Shown: in pieces, positions 32,512-42,675 of the stretch | Layout: each line of letters begins with the position of its first letter | Numbering within the stretch: position 1 is the stretch's first letter | DNA from: Prevotella sp. ne3005 | GTDB lineage: Bacteria; Bacteroidota; Bacteroidia; Bacteroidales; Bacteroidaceae | NCBI RefSeq assembly: GCF_900110085.1 | Contig: NZ_FOCK01000001.1 | Location: 124,001-188,000, forward strand | Direction of reading: 5' to 3' | Length of the DNA: 64,000 nt | Notes under the pieces: model-generated | The model's database searches: none | Seen by the model: the letters and a program-made list of their open reading frames with translations, nothing else | Told to the model about the DNA's origin: nothing | Program-made: the position numbers and the translations under genes

Positions 32512-33415
32512 TATACTGTTGGGTGTGTCAGCACAAGCTGCTGACACACTCAGCATCGTCTTCACCGGCGATATTCTGCTGGATCGTGGAGTGCGCCGCG
32601 TGATTAACCATCATGGAGTCGGCCATCTCTTCTCGGAGGGTGTCGACTCCGTGTTCCGTTCTGCACAAATAGTCGTAGGCAATCTTGAGTGCCCTGCCAC
32701 AAAAATCGAAGCACCTGTTTTCAAACGTTTCATCTTCAGAGCCGAGCCGGAATGGCTTGACACCCTCAGACAGCATGGCATCACCCATCTGAACCTGGCT
32801 AATAACCATGCAATAGATCAAGGGCGTGAGGGACTGATGGACACCCGTAGGAATATCATCGAGGCAGGAATGGTGCCCATCGGTGCAGGCGAGAATATGC
32901 AGGAGGCTTCAAAACCTGTGCTGTTGGCAGAACATCCGAGAAGGGTATGGCTCTTACCTTCGTTACGATTGGCGCTTGAAAACTATGCCTATCTTACAGA
33001 CAAGCCCTGCGTCAGTCAGGAGCCGATGGACTCCTTGTTGAATCGCGTTCACCGGCTGAGACAAGCGGACTCTACGGCGGTCATCATCGTCTCACTCCAT
33101 TGGGGAGGCGAACATACGTTGGAACCTGTCATCTCCCAGCGTCACGTTGCCCATCACCTGATACTCGCCGGGGCCGATGCGCTTATCTGTCATCACACCC
33201 ACACCCTGCAAACCATTGAGGAATTTCGTGGCAAGAAGATCTACTATAGCATTGGCAACTTCATTTTCGACCCCACACGCTCCCTCAATGCCAAAGCCTG
33301 TATCGTAAGTCTAAAAATCACTCCTGACACCCTCCTCACAGAGTCACTACCTGTGGAAATACGCCATTGTGTACCTTATCTAAAAGATAACCAACACATT
33401 TTTGACAAGAAATGA
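32480..33415 (+). CDS. CapA-family (poly-gamma-glutamate synthesis type) metallophosphoesterase-like protein
   Basis: 311 residues with signal peptide (MRKYSIVLAVSILLGVSAQA). The PGA_cap fold motifs are present: FTGDILLDRGV, VGNLECP, LANNHAIDQG, SLHWGGEH, CHHTHTLQ and YSIGNFIFD. CapA members occur in capsule polyglutamate loci but also widely without them; no capB or capC is here, so polyglutamate synthesis is unlikely. Its start lies 32 bases inside the DUF3160 gene. Confidence 0.88.
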   Translation: MRKYSIVLAVSILLGVSAQAADTLSIVFTGDILLDRGVRRVINHHGVGHLFSEGVDSVFRSAQIVVGNLECPATKIEAPVFKRFIFRAEPEWLDTLRQHGITHLNLANNHAIDQGREGLMDTRRNIIEAGMVPIGAGENMQEASKPVLLAEHPRRVWLLPSLRLALENYAYLTDKPCVSQEPMDSLLNRVHRLRQADSTAVIIVSLHWGGEHTLEPVISQRHVAHHLILAGADALICHHTHTLQTIEEFRGKKIYYSIGNFIFDPTRSLNAKACIVSLKITPDTLLTESLPVEIRHCVPYLKDNQHIFDKK

Positions 33416-33437
33416 TGCGTATTTCGTAGAAATATCG

Positions 33438-33445
33438 TAAATTTG
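33438..33445 (+). promoter_or_regulatory. -7 box of tamB-tamL
   Basis: TAAATTTG then GCAGCG, 22 bases before the tamB ATG. -33 box not clear. Confidence 0.6.
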
Positions 33446-33467
33446 CAGCGTCAATACGATATCGTTG

Positions 33468-36400
33468 ATGAAGAAAATTGCGAAGTGGATTGGGATTGCG
33501 GTGATAATCCCCATTCTACTGATTATAATACTCGCCGTGTTACTTTATTTACCACCCGTACAAAACTGGGCGGTAAAAAAAGTGGCTGCCATCGCCTCAG
33601 AGAAAACAGGCATGGAGATTACGGTGGAGCACGTGAATCTGGAATTTCCCCTTAACCTCGGCATAGGAGGGTTCCGCGCCCTGCACCCCAATGACTCCCT
33701 TCCACATGTAACAGACACGATAGCCGACATCGGGAAGATGGTGGTCGATGTACGTCTTTGGCCTTTGCTTGACAAGCAAATCATCATCAACGAGCTCTCA
33801 ATCCAACAAGCCAAGGTCAACACCAACGGCTTTATCAGTGATGTGCGTATCAAAGGTGACTTCAATGAACTATGGCTCTCTTCAAAAGGTATCGACCTTA
33901 ATCAGGAAACGGCAGAGATCAACGGACTCAGACTGAAAGAGGCACAATTGGACATCAACCTGACAGACACAGCTGCTGTGGACACCACATCAACATCAGT
34001 GAAATGGATTATCAATGCCGACAGCCTCAGCTTCAACAAAAGCAATCTGACATTACATTTGCCTGGCGATACCCTGAACCTGAAGACCAACTTCGACAAA
34101 GCCGTTGCCCGCAAGGCCGTCATCGACATCGGGAAAGGCATATATAAGGTGGGCAGCCTCGACTGGAATGGTGGACACTTTGCCTTCAACAACAGATATG
34201 AGCCTGAAACAACGGATGGCATCGACTTCTCTCACCTCTTGATGAACGATGTCAACCTCAGGCTCGAATCCTTCAGCTTCACCCCTCAAGGCACCTCACT
34301 CTTTGTAAAAAAAGCCTTCTTCAAGGAGAAAAGCGGACTGGTGGTGAGTGAAATGACTGGTGGCGTGACGCTCGATTCCACCTATAATCACATCCGCATG
34401 CCACTGATGACGCTTAGGACACCCGATTCGAGCATCATGACTGAGGCAGACTTGGATTTCACTGCCTTCGACAATCAGAATCCAGGACAAATGAAGGTAC
34501 GCCTCTATGCTCAGCTTGGCAAACAGGATCTGCAGATCTATGCAGGCAAACTGCCCCAGAAGTTCATGGAGCATTTCCCAAACCGGCCACTTATTATCAG
34601 AGGTTCGCTTAATGGCAATATGCAGCATCTGGAACTGACGGGCATCGACATCAACCTTGCCACAGCCCTCCATGCTTCAATCGAAGGAACGGCAGACAAC
34701 GTGACGGATATGAGCCGGCTGAAAGCCGACATCAAGATGGAGGCCAAGACCAAAGAACTGAACTTCATGACAGCCCTCATTGATCCAAAGATGAGTGGCA
34801 TCTATCGCATACCCAACGGCATGGATCTCAATGCCACCCTGAAAGCCAACGGCACACGCTACACTGCAGACATGACCTTGCACGAAGGTGGTGGCAACGT
34901 GAAGATGAAAGGCACAGCGCTTATCCCTCTCAATGCCAAAGGAGAGATGGTGACAGGAAATATGACCTACGATGCAGACATCAGTATCAACCAACTAAAC
35001 CTGCACCACTTCCTACCTAAAGACTCCATTTACACCCTCGCAGCCGATATCAAGGCAAAGGGACACGGCACAGACCTATTCTCAAGTCAGAGCCGCCTCG
35101 ATGCCACAGCAAACGTGAGACTGCTGAAATACGGCTACATGAACCTCGACAACCTCACCGCCTCGGCAACACTCGAGAACGGACATGCACAAGCCAGTAT
35201 CACAGGCCACAACGAGATCTTCGACGGAACCATGTCCGTAGACATGCTGCTCAATAAGAAACAGATAGATGGTACCGTCAGCGCTGATCTCGCCAAAGCC
35301 GACCTCTATCAGATGCGACTGCTCGACCAACATCTGACCATCGGCACCCACGGTAGTCTGAAGATTACCTCTGACATGGACCAAACCCACTACGTCAGCG
35401 GCCGACTCAACGAGGTCTATGTGAAGGATCTCAAGAAGACCTACAACCCTGGCGATGTAGGCATACTCATCAAGACCAGCCTCGACACCACCGTTGTCAG
35501 AGCCCAGAGTGGCGATTTCATCCTGAAGTTTGACGGCAGGGGCGGTTACGAGAAACTACTCTCACAAGCAACCGTCCTCACCGACTCCGTCATGGCCCAG
35601 TATAATGACAAGGTCATCAACCAACCAGCCATCAAGGCCCTGCTCCCTGTTGTGAAGCTTCATTTTGAAAGCAAGCGCGAGAATCCCATAGCCAACTTCC
35701 TCAGAGCTATTGGCATCGACTTCAAGGACATGGCCGTAGACCTGAACACCTCGCCAGAGACAGGCATCAACGGCACCAGCCATATCTACTCACTCGTCTA
35801 CGATTCCACCCGTATAGACACTGTACGCCTGAACCTGACACAGAAAGGTGAGCGCCTCAGTTATCAAGGACAGATCTGCAACAACAAGAAAAATCCGCAA
35901 TTCGTGTTCAATGCCCTTATCGACGGCCATATCCACGAACACGGTGCACTGGCGGGTCTGCGCTATTACGATGCGAAAGGTAAGATGGGTGTGCGCCTCG
36001 GAGCCACTGCCGAGATGGAGCAGAATGGCCTGCGCCTTCACCTCCTGCCTGAGCGCCCCACGATAGGTTACAAGGAGTTCAATCTTAACAAAGACAACTT
36101 TATCTTCCTGGGTAGTAACAGGAAAATGCAAGCCAAGATAGACCTGATAGCTGATGATAAAACAGGTATCAAGCTCTATACTGAACACCAAGACTCCACC
36201 ATGCTTCAGGACCTTACCTTGAGCGTAAACCGCCTGGATCTTGGCGAAGTAACCTCTGTGATTCCCTACCTGCCCAAAATCACGGGGCAGTTGAACGGCG
36301 ACTACCATATCCTGCAGGATCAGAATGAAAAAATCTCCGTGGCCTCTGATATGGCTATCAGGAACATGACTTATGAGGGTTCGGCAATCGGAAATATCAG

Positions 36401-38162
36401 CACAGAGTTGGTCTACCTGATGAAAGAGGATGACACCCATGCCATTGAGGCCCGGCTCATGCTCGATGACGAAGAGTTTGGACTGCTTAGCGGAACCTAT
36501 CAAAGTAAGAATGAAGGCTACATCAATGCCACCTTTGACATGAAACATTTCCCCTTGTCATTAGCCAACGGCTTTATTCCTGATCAGATTGTCGGTTTTG
36601 AGGGTTATAGTGAGGGACGTTTGTACATCAAAGGCACCACATCCAACTCCCATGTCGACGGGGAGGTGTATGTCGACTCTGCCTACCTTGTCAGTATCCC
36701 CTATGGTGTAAGGATGCGCATGGATAATGACCCCATCCGTATCATTGACTCCAAGTTGCTCATTGAGAACTACGGGCTCTATGCCTATAACAACGAGCCT
36801 CTGAACTTGATGGGAGAAGTGGATTTCTCGAATCTGAATAATATCACGACCGACCTGAGGATGAGAGCACGTAACCTACTGCTTATCAATGCCAAACAAG
36901 AACAGAAGTCAATTGCCTGGGGAAAGGCATTCGTAAACTTTATGGCTCGGGTTCAGGGGCCACTCGAAACGATGAAGATGCGCGGCAGGCTTGATGTCCT
37001 AGGAACGACCGACATGACCTATCTGCTACTTGATTCTCCCCTTTCTACCGACAACCGACTGGATGAGTTGGTGAAGTTTACCGACTTCAACGACTCTACC
37101 CAGACTGTTATCACCCGCCCCACTCCTTCTGGACTTGATGTCGACCTGACTATCAATGTGGCACAGGGTGCCCATATTGTGTGTAACCTGAATACTGATC
37201 AGACCAACTATGTTGACCTGACGGGAGGTGGTGACCTTCGGATGAAGTACAACTCTGAGGGCATCAATCTGACAGGCCGCTACACATTGGCTAGTGGTCA
37301 GATGAAATACTCATTGCCCGTCATCCCGCTCAAGACTTTCACAGTGAAAGATGGCAGTTACGTGGAGTTTACAGGCGACCCGATGAACCCGAAACTGAAC
37401 ATTATAGCCACGGAACACACAAAAGCCACCGTCAGCGATGAGGATGGATCCACTCGTAGCGTGGCCTTCGATTGTGGCGTGGAAATCACGAAGACGCTCA
37501 ATGACATGGGTCTGAAATTCATTATCGAGGCACCACAGGATAATATGATCAACAGCGAGCTGAGCGCCATGTCAGTAGAAGAGCGGGCTAAGATTGCCGT
37601 GGCTATGCTGACCACAGGTATGTACCTGAACACCGGCAACTCTGGCAATTTCTCCATGAACTCTGCACTGAGTGCCTTCTTGCAGAGTGAGATTAACAAC
37701 ATCGCAGGATCGGCACTGAAGACCATCGATATCAGTTTCGGCATCGAGAATTCTGTCACCAGCACGGGGCAGGAAACCACCGATTACTCGTTCCAATTCT
37801 CCAAACGCCTTTTCAACAATAGGCTGAAGATTGAAATTGGCGGGCTATTGGCTGGAGGAGCCAACGATGTTATGGGGCAGAAGCAATCGTTCTTCGATAA
37901 TGTATCCATGGAGTATCGCCTGAATCAGGAAGGTACACAAAACCTCAAGCTTTTCTATCAGCAGAACGTATACGACTGGCTGGAAGGCTACACCAGCGAA
38001 TACGGCGCTGGTTTCATCTGGCGCAGAAAACTAGATAATTTCTGGGATATCTTCCGTTTCTGGCATAAGGAACCGGCACCTGTTCCACAAAGACGACCAG
38101 TCGCGAGAACCGACTCAGTCAGGACTGACACCATAAAAGTAGTAAACAATGAGACGAAATAG
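33468..38162 (+). CDS. tamB: TamB/DUF490 translocation and assembly protein
   Basis: 1564 residues. One N-terminal membrane anchor (~8-30, IPILLIIILAVLLYLPPV) and then an AsmA-like start (VAAIASEKTGMEITVEHVNLEFP) followed by a long beta-rich stretch expected to form a lipid-binding groove spanning the periplasm. The DUF490 domain occupies roughly the last 450 residues (MRGRLDVLGTTDMTYLL, GRYTLASGQMKYSLPVIPLKTF, SVEERAKIAVAMLTTGMYL). Role by family: outer-membrane protein assembly or phospholipid transport together with a TamA partner. Overlaps the tamL gene by 14 bases. Confidence 0.92.
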   Translation: MKKIAKWIGIAVIIPILLIIILAVLLYLPPVQNWAVKKVAAIASEKTGMEITVEHVNLEFPLNLGIGGFRALHPNDSLPHVTDTIADIGKMVVDVRLWPLLDKQIIINELSIQQAKVNTNGFISDVRIKGDFNELWLSSKGIDLNQETAEINGLRLKEAQLDINLTDTAAVDTTSTSVKWIINADSLSFNKSNLTLHLPGDTLNLKTNFDKAVARKAVIDIGKGIYKVGSLDWNGGHFAFNNRYEPETTDGIDFSHLLMNDVNLRLESFSFTPQGTSLFVKKAFFKEKSGLVVSEMTGGVTLDSTYNHIRMPLMTLRTPDSSIMTEADLDFTAFDNQNPGQMKVRLYAQLGKQDLQIYAGKLPQKFMEHFPNRPLIIRGSLNGNMQHLELTGIDINLATALHASIEGTADNVTDMSRLKADIKMEAKTKELNFMTALIDPKMSGIYRIPNGMDLNATLKANGTRYTADMTLHEGGGNVKMKGTALIPLNAKGEMVTGNMTYDADISINQLNLHHFLPKDSIYTLAADIKAKGHGTDLFSSQSRLDATANVRLLKYGYMNLDNLTASATLENGHAQASITGHNEIFDGTMSVDMLLNKKQIDGTVSADLAKADLYQMRLLDQHLTIGTHGSLKITSDMDQTHYVSGRLNEVYVKDLKKTYNPGDVGILIKTSLDTTVVRAQSGDFILKFDGRGGYEKLLSQATVLTDSVMAQYNDKVINQPAIKALLPVVKLHFESKRENPIANFLRAIGIDFKDMAVDLNTSPETGINGTSHIYSLVYDSTRIDTVRLNLTQKGERLSYQGQICNNKKNPQFVFNALIDGHIHEHGALAGLRYYDAKGKMGVRLGATAEMEQNGLRLHLLPERPTIGYKEFNLNKDNFIFLGSNRKMQAKIDLIADDKTGIKLYTEHQDSTMLQDLTLSVNRLDLGEVTSVIPYLPKITGQLNGDYHILQDQNEKISVASDMAIRNMTYEGSAIGNISTELVYLMKEDDTHAIEARLMLDDEEFGLLSGTYQSKNEGYINATFDMKHFPLSLANGFIPDQIVGFEGYSEGRLYIKGTTSNSHVDGEVYVDSAYLVSIPYGVRMRMDNDPIRIIDSKLLIENYGLYAYNNEPLNLMGEVDFSNLNNITTDLRMRARNLLLINAKQEQKSIAWGKAFVNFMARVQGPLETMKMRGRLDVLGTTDMTYLLLDSPLSTDNRLDELVKFTDFNDSTQTVITRPTPSGLDVDLTINVAQGAHIVCNLNTDQTNYVDLTGGGDLRMKYNSEGINLTGRYTLASGQMKYSLPVIPLKTFTVKDGSYVEFTGDPMNPKLNIIATEHTKATVSDEDGSTRSVAFDCGVEITKTLNDMGLKFIIEAPQDNMINSELSAMSVEERAKIAVAMLTTGMYLNTGNSGNFSMNSALSAFLQSEINNIAGSALKTIDISFGIENSVTSTGQETTDYSFQFSKRLFNNRLKIEIGGLLAGGANDVMGQKQSFFDNVSMEYRLNQEGTQNLKLFYQQNVYDWLEGYTSEYGAGFIWRRKLDNFWDIFRFWHKEPAPVPQRRPVARTDSVRTDTIKVVNNETK

Positions 38163-40551
38163 TATTATTTACATACTCACAACCATGTTCCTCGTTTCGT
38201 GCTCGATGACGAAGAATATTCCCGAAGGCGAACAACTTTTCGTGGGTCTGACGAAGATTACCTATGAAGACGAGACTGCCAACTACCCTTACGAAAAGCA
38301 CCTTGACGCCATGAAGGTGGAGATGGAGGCAGCCCTTGCTACAGAACCCAACGGCTCTCTCTTTGGCAGCAGTTACTACACTGTGCCCTGGTCATGGCAC
38401 CTTTGGGTATACAACAAATACTCCGGCAAAACCTCTGGCTTTGCCAAATGGATGACCAAAACTTTTGGAAAGCCACCCGTGCTGATGAGTCAGGTCAATC
38501 CTGCCCTCCGTGCATCTGTGGCACAGAGCGTGCTCCGTAATAATGGCTATTTCCGCGGCTATGTGAACTACGATATTGTGCCCCAGAAGAATCCTAAAAA
38601 GAGCAAGATTGGCTATACCATTCACCTCGATTCCCTGTTCACGCTCGATTCCGTCAGCCACCAGAATTTCCCAGAAGGCATGAAACTACTGATCGATTCT
38701 ACCCGCGAGGAGAGCCTCATCAAATCCGGTGCTCCTTTCAGCATGACCAACCTTGACGGAGAACGCACCCGTATCAGTACGTTGATGCGCAATAACGGCT
38801 ACTATTATTATAACCCCAACTACGCCTCCTATCTGGCTGATACCTTTGCCGTTGACAACAAAGCACAGCTGCGTTTCCAGTTGGCCGAGGGACTACCTTC
38901 TGAGGCTTTACGGAAATGGTATATCGGCCATATAGATGTGCTGTTCCGCAAATCCTTCCGAGAACAGATGACAGACTCCATCAAACGGCGCGATCTCACC
39001 ATTCACTATCACGGGAAGCGCTCTCCCATCCGACCAGCTATAGTGCTGAGGAATCTCCGTCTGCGACCACGACAGGAATTCAATTACGACAGGTATCTTG
39101 AGTCAACGAGTAAGATCAATGCTACGGGTGTCTTCAGCAGCACGGATTTCCAATTCACACCCAGACCCGACACTGACACCCTTGATCTCAGACTCACATG
39201 TACGTTCGACAAGCCCTACGATTTCTATATCGAAGCCAATGCCATCGGACGCACCAACGGGCGCTATGGTCCAGAAGCAAAGATCGGTTTCACAAAACGC
39301 AATCTCTTCAGAGGTGCAGAGAAACTCGATATCAATCTGCACGGCGCCTATCAGTGGCAGTCGAGCGGAGGCAGCAAGACGAGTACTTACGAATACGGTG
39401 CCGATGCCTCTATTGAGTTCCCACGCATCATCGCACCTTTCTATAATAGCGACCGCATACGCAGAGACCAGAACGGTCGTCCAAGACGCCGCCGATTCTA
39501 TTCACCTCCCACAACTCTGGCCAAAATATCAACAGATGTTGTACGGCGTCCCGAATACTATAAGATGCACGTTGTATCAGGAGAATGGTCTTATCGTTGG
39601 CAGACTTCTGAGAGCAGCCGTCATGAATTCTCACCCCTGACAGTAAAATACCAGTTCAAGAATAGTACCACGGATAAGTATGAAGAAATCGTTGGCAAGA
39701 ATTTTTATTTGGCCACGGCCATGGACGACTACTTCATCCCAAAGATGCGCTATACCTATACCTACACCAGTCCGGCAACCCTGCGCAACCCTATCCGTTG
39801 GGAAACCACCATCGAAGAAGCCGGTAATATCATATCGCTTGTAGATGTAGCATGTGGCAGGCAATTCAACACGAAAAACAAAGAACTCTTTAAGACCCCA
39901 TACTCCCAGTTCCTTAGGTTGGAAACGGATCTGACCAAGACATGGTCTATTGGTACATCATCGAAGCTCGTAGGACATCTCAATGCCGGTATTATCTGGA
40001 GTTACGGTAACAGCGAGGAACCTCCTTTCAGTGAGATGTTCTACGTAGGTGGTGCTAACAGCATCCGTGCCTTCAGTGTACGTGATATAGGCCCGGGCCA
40101 TTTCGATGATCTTGAAGAGAAAGACCGTCAGTTTAATTACGTCTTCCGTAACGGCGAGTCGAGGTTCGTTGCCAACCTCGAATACCGCATGCCGTTATTC
40201 GGCAACCTCCATGGAGCCGTTTTCCTTGATGCCGGTAATGTATGGACTGTCAATACCACCCCCTTTTCTGAGGAAGAAATAGAAGGAGCAGACTCGTTAG
40301 AACTCCTGGCATATATGCTGTTTTACAATAAATGGGCAGATCAGTCTAAATTCAGAATCTCCAAACTCTTCGACGATATTGCCCTTGGTACGGGTATCGG
40401 TCTGCGTTACGACTTAGGGTTCCTGGTGGTTCGTGTTGATTGGGGAATAGCACTGCATTGTCCTCACGATACAGGCAAGTCGGGCTATTTCAACATTAAT
40501 CGCTTTAAAGATGCCCAGACACTGAATTTTGCCATTGGTTATCCATTCTAA
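38149..40551 (+). CDS. TamL: BamA/TamA-family outer-membrane lipoprotein
   Basis: 800 residues. A lipobox (TTMFLVSCS, Cys~18) precedes POTRA-like repeats (~30-330; FRGYVNYDIVPQKNP, RISTLMRNNGYYYYNP) and an Omp85 beta-barrel (~330-800) with the conserved GGANSIRAF and the late GLRYDLGFLVVRVDWGIAL strand. Lipid-anchored TamA homologues of this kind are called TamL in Bacteroidetes and are paired with TamB, as here. The 14-base overlap with tamB suggests coupled synthesis. Confidence 0.92.
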   Translation: MRRNSIIYILTTMFLVSCSMTKNIPEGEQLFVGLTKITYEDETANYPYEKHLDAMKVEMEAALATEPNGSLFGSSYYTVPWSWHLWVYNKYSGKTSGFAKWMTKTFGKPPVLMSQVNPALRASVAQSVLRNNGYFRGYVNYDIVPQKNPKKSKIGYTIHLDSLFTLDSVSHQNFPEGMKLLIDSTREESLIKSGAPFSMTNLDGERTRISTLMRNNGYYYYNPNYASYLADTFAVDNKAQLRFQLAEGLPSEALRKWYIGHIDVLFRKSFREQMTDSIKRRDLTIHYHGKRSPIRPAIVLRNLRLRPRQEFNYDRYLESTSKINATGVFSSTDFQFTPRPDTDTLDLRLTCTFDKPYDFYIEANAIGRTNGRYGPEAKIGFTKRNLFRGAEKLDINLHGAYQWQSSGGSKTSTYEYGADASIEFPRIIAPFYNSDRIRRDQNGRPRRRRFYSPPTTLAKISTDVVRRPEYYKMHVVSGEWSYRWQTSESSRHEFSPLTVKYQFKNSTTDKYEEIVGKNFYLATAMDDYFIPKMRYTYTYTSPATLRNPIRWETTIEEAGNIISLVDVACGRQFNTKNKELFKTPYSQFLRLETDLTKTWSIGTSSKLVGHLNAGIIWSYGNSEEPPFSEMFYVGGANSIRAFSVRDIGPGHFDDLEEKDRQFNYVFRNGESRFVANLEYRMPLFGNLHGAVFLDAGNVWTVNTTPFSEEEIEGADSLELLAYMLFYNKWADQSKFRISKLFDDIALGTGIGLRYDLGFLVVRVDWGIALHCPHDTGKSGYFNINRFKDAQTLNFAIGYPF

Positions 40552-40594
40552 TGTTAAGGCGCGTTAATACGTGGCTGGATAAAAAAAAAATTCG

Positions 40595-40602
40595 TATCTT
40601 TG
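40595..40602 (+). promoter_or_regulatory. -7 box of the nucleotidyltransferase gene
   Basis: TATCTTTG followed by GCAGAC after a run of ten A; 35 bases before the ATG. Confidence 0.6.
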
Positions 40603-40637
40603 CAGACAAATTTTGAAACTCTAATATAATCAAGTTT

Positions 40638-41579
40638 ATGAAACCAACTTTATTTCTGCTTGCAGCAGGTATGGGCAGCCGTTATGGCGGTCTGAAGCAG
40701 CTTGATGGTCTGGGACCCAACGGTGAGACCATCATGGACTACAGTATTTACGATGCCATCCAAGCCGGATTCGGCAAGATTGTGTGGGTTATCCGTAAGG
40801 ATTTTGAGGAGCAGTTCCGCACACAGATTCTCGCCAAGTATGAAGGTAAGGTAAAGTGCGAACTCTGTTTCCAGGCACTCGATGCCCTGCCAGCAGGCTT
40901 CAGCGTACCCGAAGGCCGTCAGAAGCCTTGGGGAACTAACCACGCCGTACTGATGGGTAAGGATGTCATCAAGGAGCCCTTCTGCGTCATCAACTGCGAC
41001 GACTTCTACAACCGTGATGCTTTCATGGTGATTGGCAAGTATCTGGCCAATCTGCCCGAGGGTGCCAAGAACCAATATGCCATGGTGGGCTTCCGCGTAG
41101 GTAACACCCTCTCTGAGAATGGTACTGTTGCCCGTGGCATCTGCTCTAAGAACGAGAAGGGTCACCTGACCACCGTTGTAGAGCGTACGGAGATCGTGCG
41201 CTGTGCTGAGGACGGTTCGAATGCCGGTGCCGCCAGCGAGCCTATCCGCTATAAGGATGAGAACGGCCAGTGGGTCGTGGTGGAAGATAACACACCAGTA
41301 TCCATGAACATGTGGGGTTTCACCCCCGACTACTTCGAGTACTCGGAGGAATACTTCAAGGAATTCCTCAGTGATCCGAAGAATATGGAGAACCTGAAGG
41401 CCGAGTTCTTTATCCCCCTGATGGTCAACAAGCTCATCAACGAAGGCACTGCCACTGTTGAGGTGCTCGACACCACCTCGAAATGGTTTGGTGTGACCTA
41501 TGCCGCTGACCGTGATGCCACCGTGGCTCGCATCAAGCAACTCGTCGACGAGGGCGTATATCCCAATAAACTGTTTTAA
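40638..41579 (+). CDS. Sugar-phosphate nucleotidyltransferase-like protein
   Basis: 313 residues, Rossmann-like NTP transferase fold. The signature loop LAAGMGSRYGGLKQL at residue 7 binds the nucleotide, followed by PWGTNHAVL and INCDDFYNRDAF, where Asp residues bind metal. Fits enzymes that join a sugar phosphate to a nucleotide, but the sugar is not readable. Its stop codon directly precedes the ATG of the DHH phosphoesterase, with no spacer, so the two are coupled. Confidence 0.87.
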   Translation: MKPTLFLLAAGMGSRYGGLKQLDGLGPNGETIMDYSIYDAIQAGFGKIVWVIRKDFEEQFRTQILAKYEGKVKCELCFQALDALPAGFSVPEGRQKPWGTNHAVLMGKDVIKEPFCVINCDDFYNRDAFMVIGKYLANLPEGAKNQYAMVGFRVGNTLSENGTVARGICSKNEKGHLTTVVERTEIVRCAEDGSNAGAASEPIRYKDENGQWVVVEDNTPVSMNMWGFTPDYFEYSEEYFKEFLSDPKNMENLKAEFFIPLMVNKLINEGTATVEVLDTTSKWFGVTYAADRDATVARIKQLVDEGVYPNKLF

Positions 41580-42614
41580 ATGAATATCGATATTTTAAGT
41601 GAAGATCAGCTGGTTCAACTGGACCAGCTGATTTCTCATGCTGAAAACATTATCATCACCTGCCACAAGAGTCCTGACGGCGATGCCATCGGCTCCTGTT
41701 TAGGATGGGCAGAGTACCTGCGTTCCAGAGGTAAGGAGCCTACGGTCATTGTGCCCGACCAATATCCCGACTTTCTCCTCTGGCTGCCCAATACCGAAAA
41801 GATCGTACGTTATGACAAGCACAAGGAGAAGTGCGACATGCTCTTCAAGATTGCAGACTTGATTTTCTGTCTTGACTACAACACGCCAAGCCGTGTGGAA
41901 GACATGCAGGAGGCACTGGTCAGTTCACCAGCCCCCCGTGTACTCATCGATCATCACCTAAACCCCGACGTGCCTGCCGTCCTCACCATCTCCTTACCTG
42001 AAGCCTGTAGCACCTGCGAGCTTGTGTTTCGCATCGTCTGGCAGATGGGTGGATTTGAGAAACTCGACAAGCACTTTGCCGCCCCCATCTATTGCGGTAT
42101 GATGACGGATACTGGCGGATTCCTTTGGAACAGCACCCGGTGCGAGATTTACTTCATCATCGGCGAACTGCTGACCAAGCGTATAGACAAGGATAAGATC
42201 TACCGCAATGTCTACCACAATTACTCAGAAAACCGCATCCGCCTGATGGGGTATGTCATGTATGAGAAGCTAGTATATCTGCCTAAGTTCAATGCTGCCT
42301 ACTACACATTGACAAGAGAAGAGCAGAAACGCTTTAACTTTATCAAAGGCGATGCCGAGGGACTGGTCAACATCCCCCAGCAGATTAAAGGTCTGAAGCT
42401 TTCCATCTCACTCCGTGAAGATTCCGACAAGCCCAACCTGATATGGGTCAGTCTGCGCTCTGTCGATGACTTTCCCTGTAACCTGATGGCAGAGCAGTTC
42501 TTCAACGGAGGTGGTCACCTGAATGCATCCGGTGGACGAATTAACGGAACGATGGAAGAAGCCGTGGAGATAGTCAAGAAAGCCATCATTGCCTACGAAA
42601 ACAAGTTAAAGTAG
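41580..42614 (+). CDS. DHH/DHHA1 phosphoesterase (NrnA-like)
   Basis: 344 residues. DHH motifs: CHKSPDGDAIGS (~28-38), LDYNTPSR (~100), the name motif IDHHLNPD (~123) and MMTDTGGF (~178). The C-terminal DHHA1 domain has NGGGHLNASGG. Family role: degrades short oligoribonucleotides and dephosphorylates pAp. All metal ligands are visible and length is standard. Confidence 0.92.
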   Translation: MNIDILSEDQLVQLDQLISHAENIIITCHKSPDGDAIGSCLGWAEYLRSRGKEPTVIVPDQYPDFLLWLPNTEKIVRYDKHKEKCDMLFKIADLIFCLDYNTPSRVEDMQEALVSSPAPRVLIDHHLNPDVPAVLTISLPEACSTCELVFRIVWQMGGFEKLDKHFAAPIYCGMMTDTGGFLWNSTRCEIYFIIGELLTKRIDKDKIYRNVYHNYSENRIRLMGYVMYEKLVYLPKFNAAYYTLTREEQKRFNFIKGDAEGLVNIPQQIKGLKLSISLREDSDKPNLIWVSLRSVDDFPCNLMAEQFFNGGGHLNASGGRINGTMEEAVEIVKKAIIAYENKLK

Positions 42615-42646
42615 CCTAATATTGACGTTGTTTGAGATTTTATTCG

Positions 42647-42654
42647 TAATTTTG
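42647..42654 (+). promoter_or_regulatory. -7 box of the DUF4827 gene
   Basis: TAATTTTG, 21 bases before the ATG at 42676; a candidate TTG at 42622-42624 lies 22 bp upstream. Confidence 0.6.
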
Positions 42655-42675
42655 CACCGTCATACAGAAAAAAAG

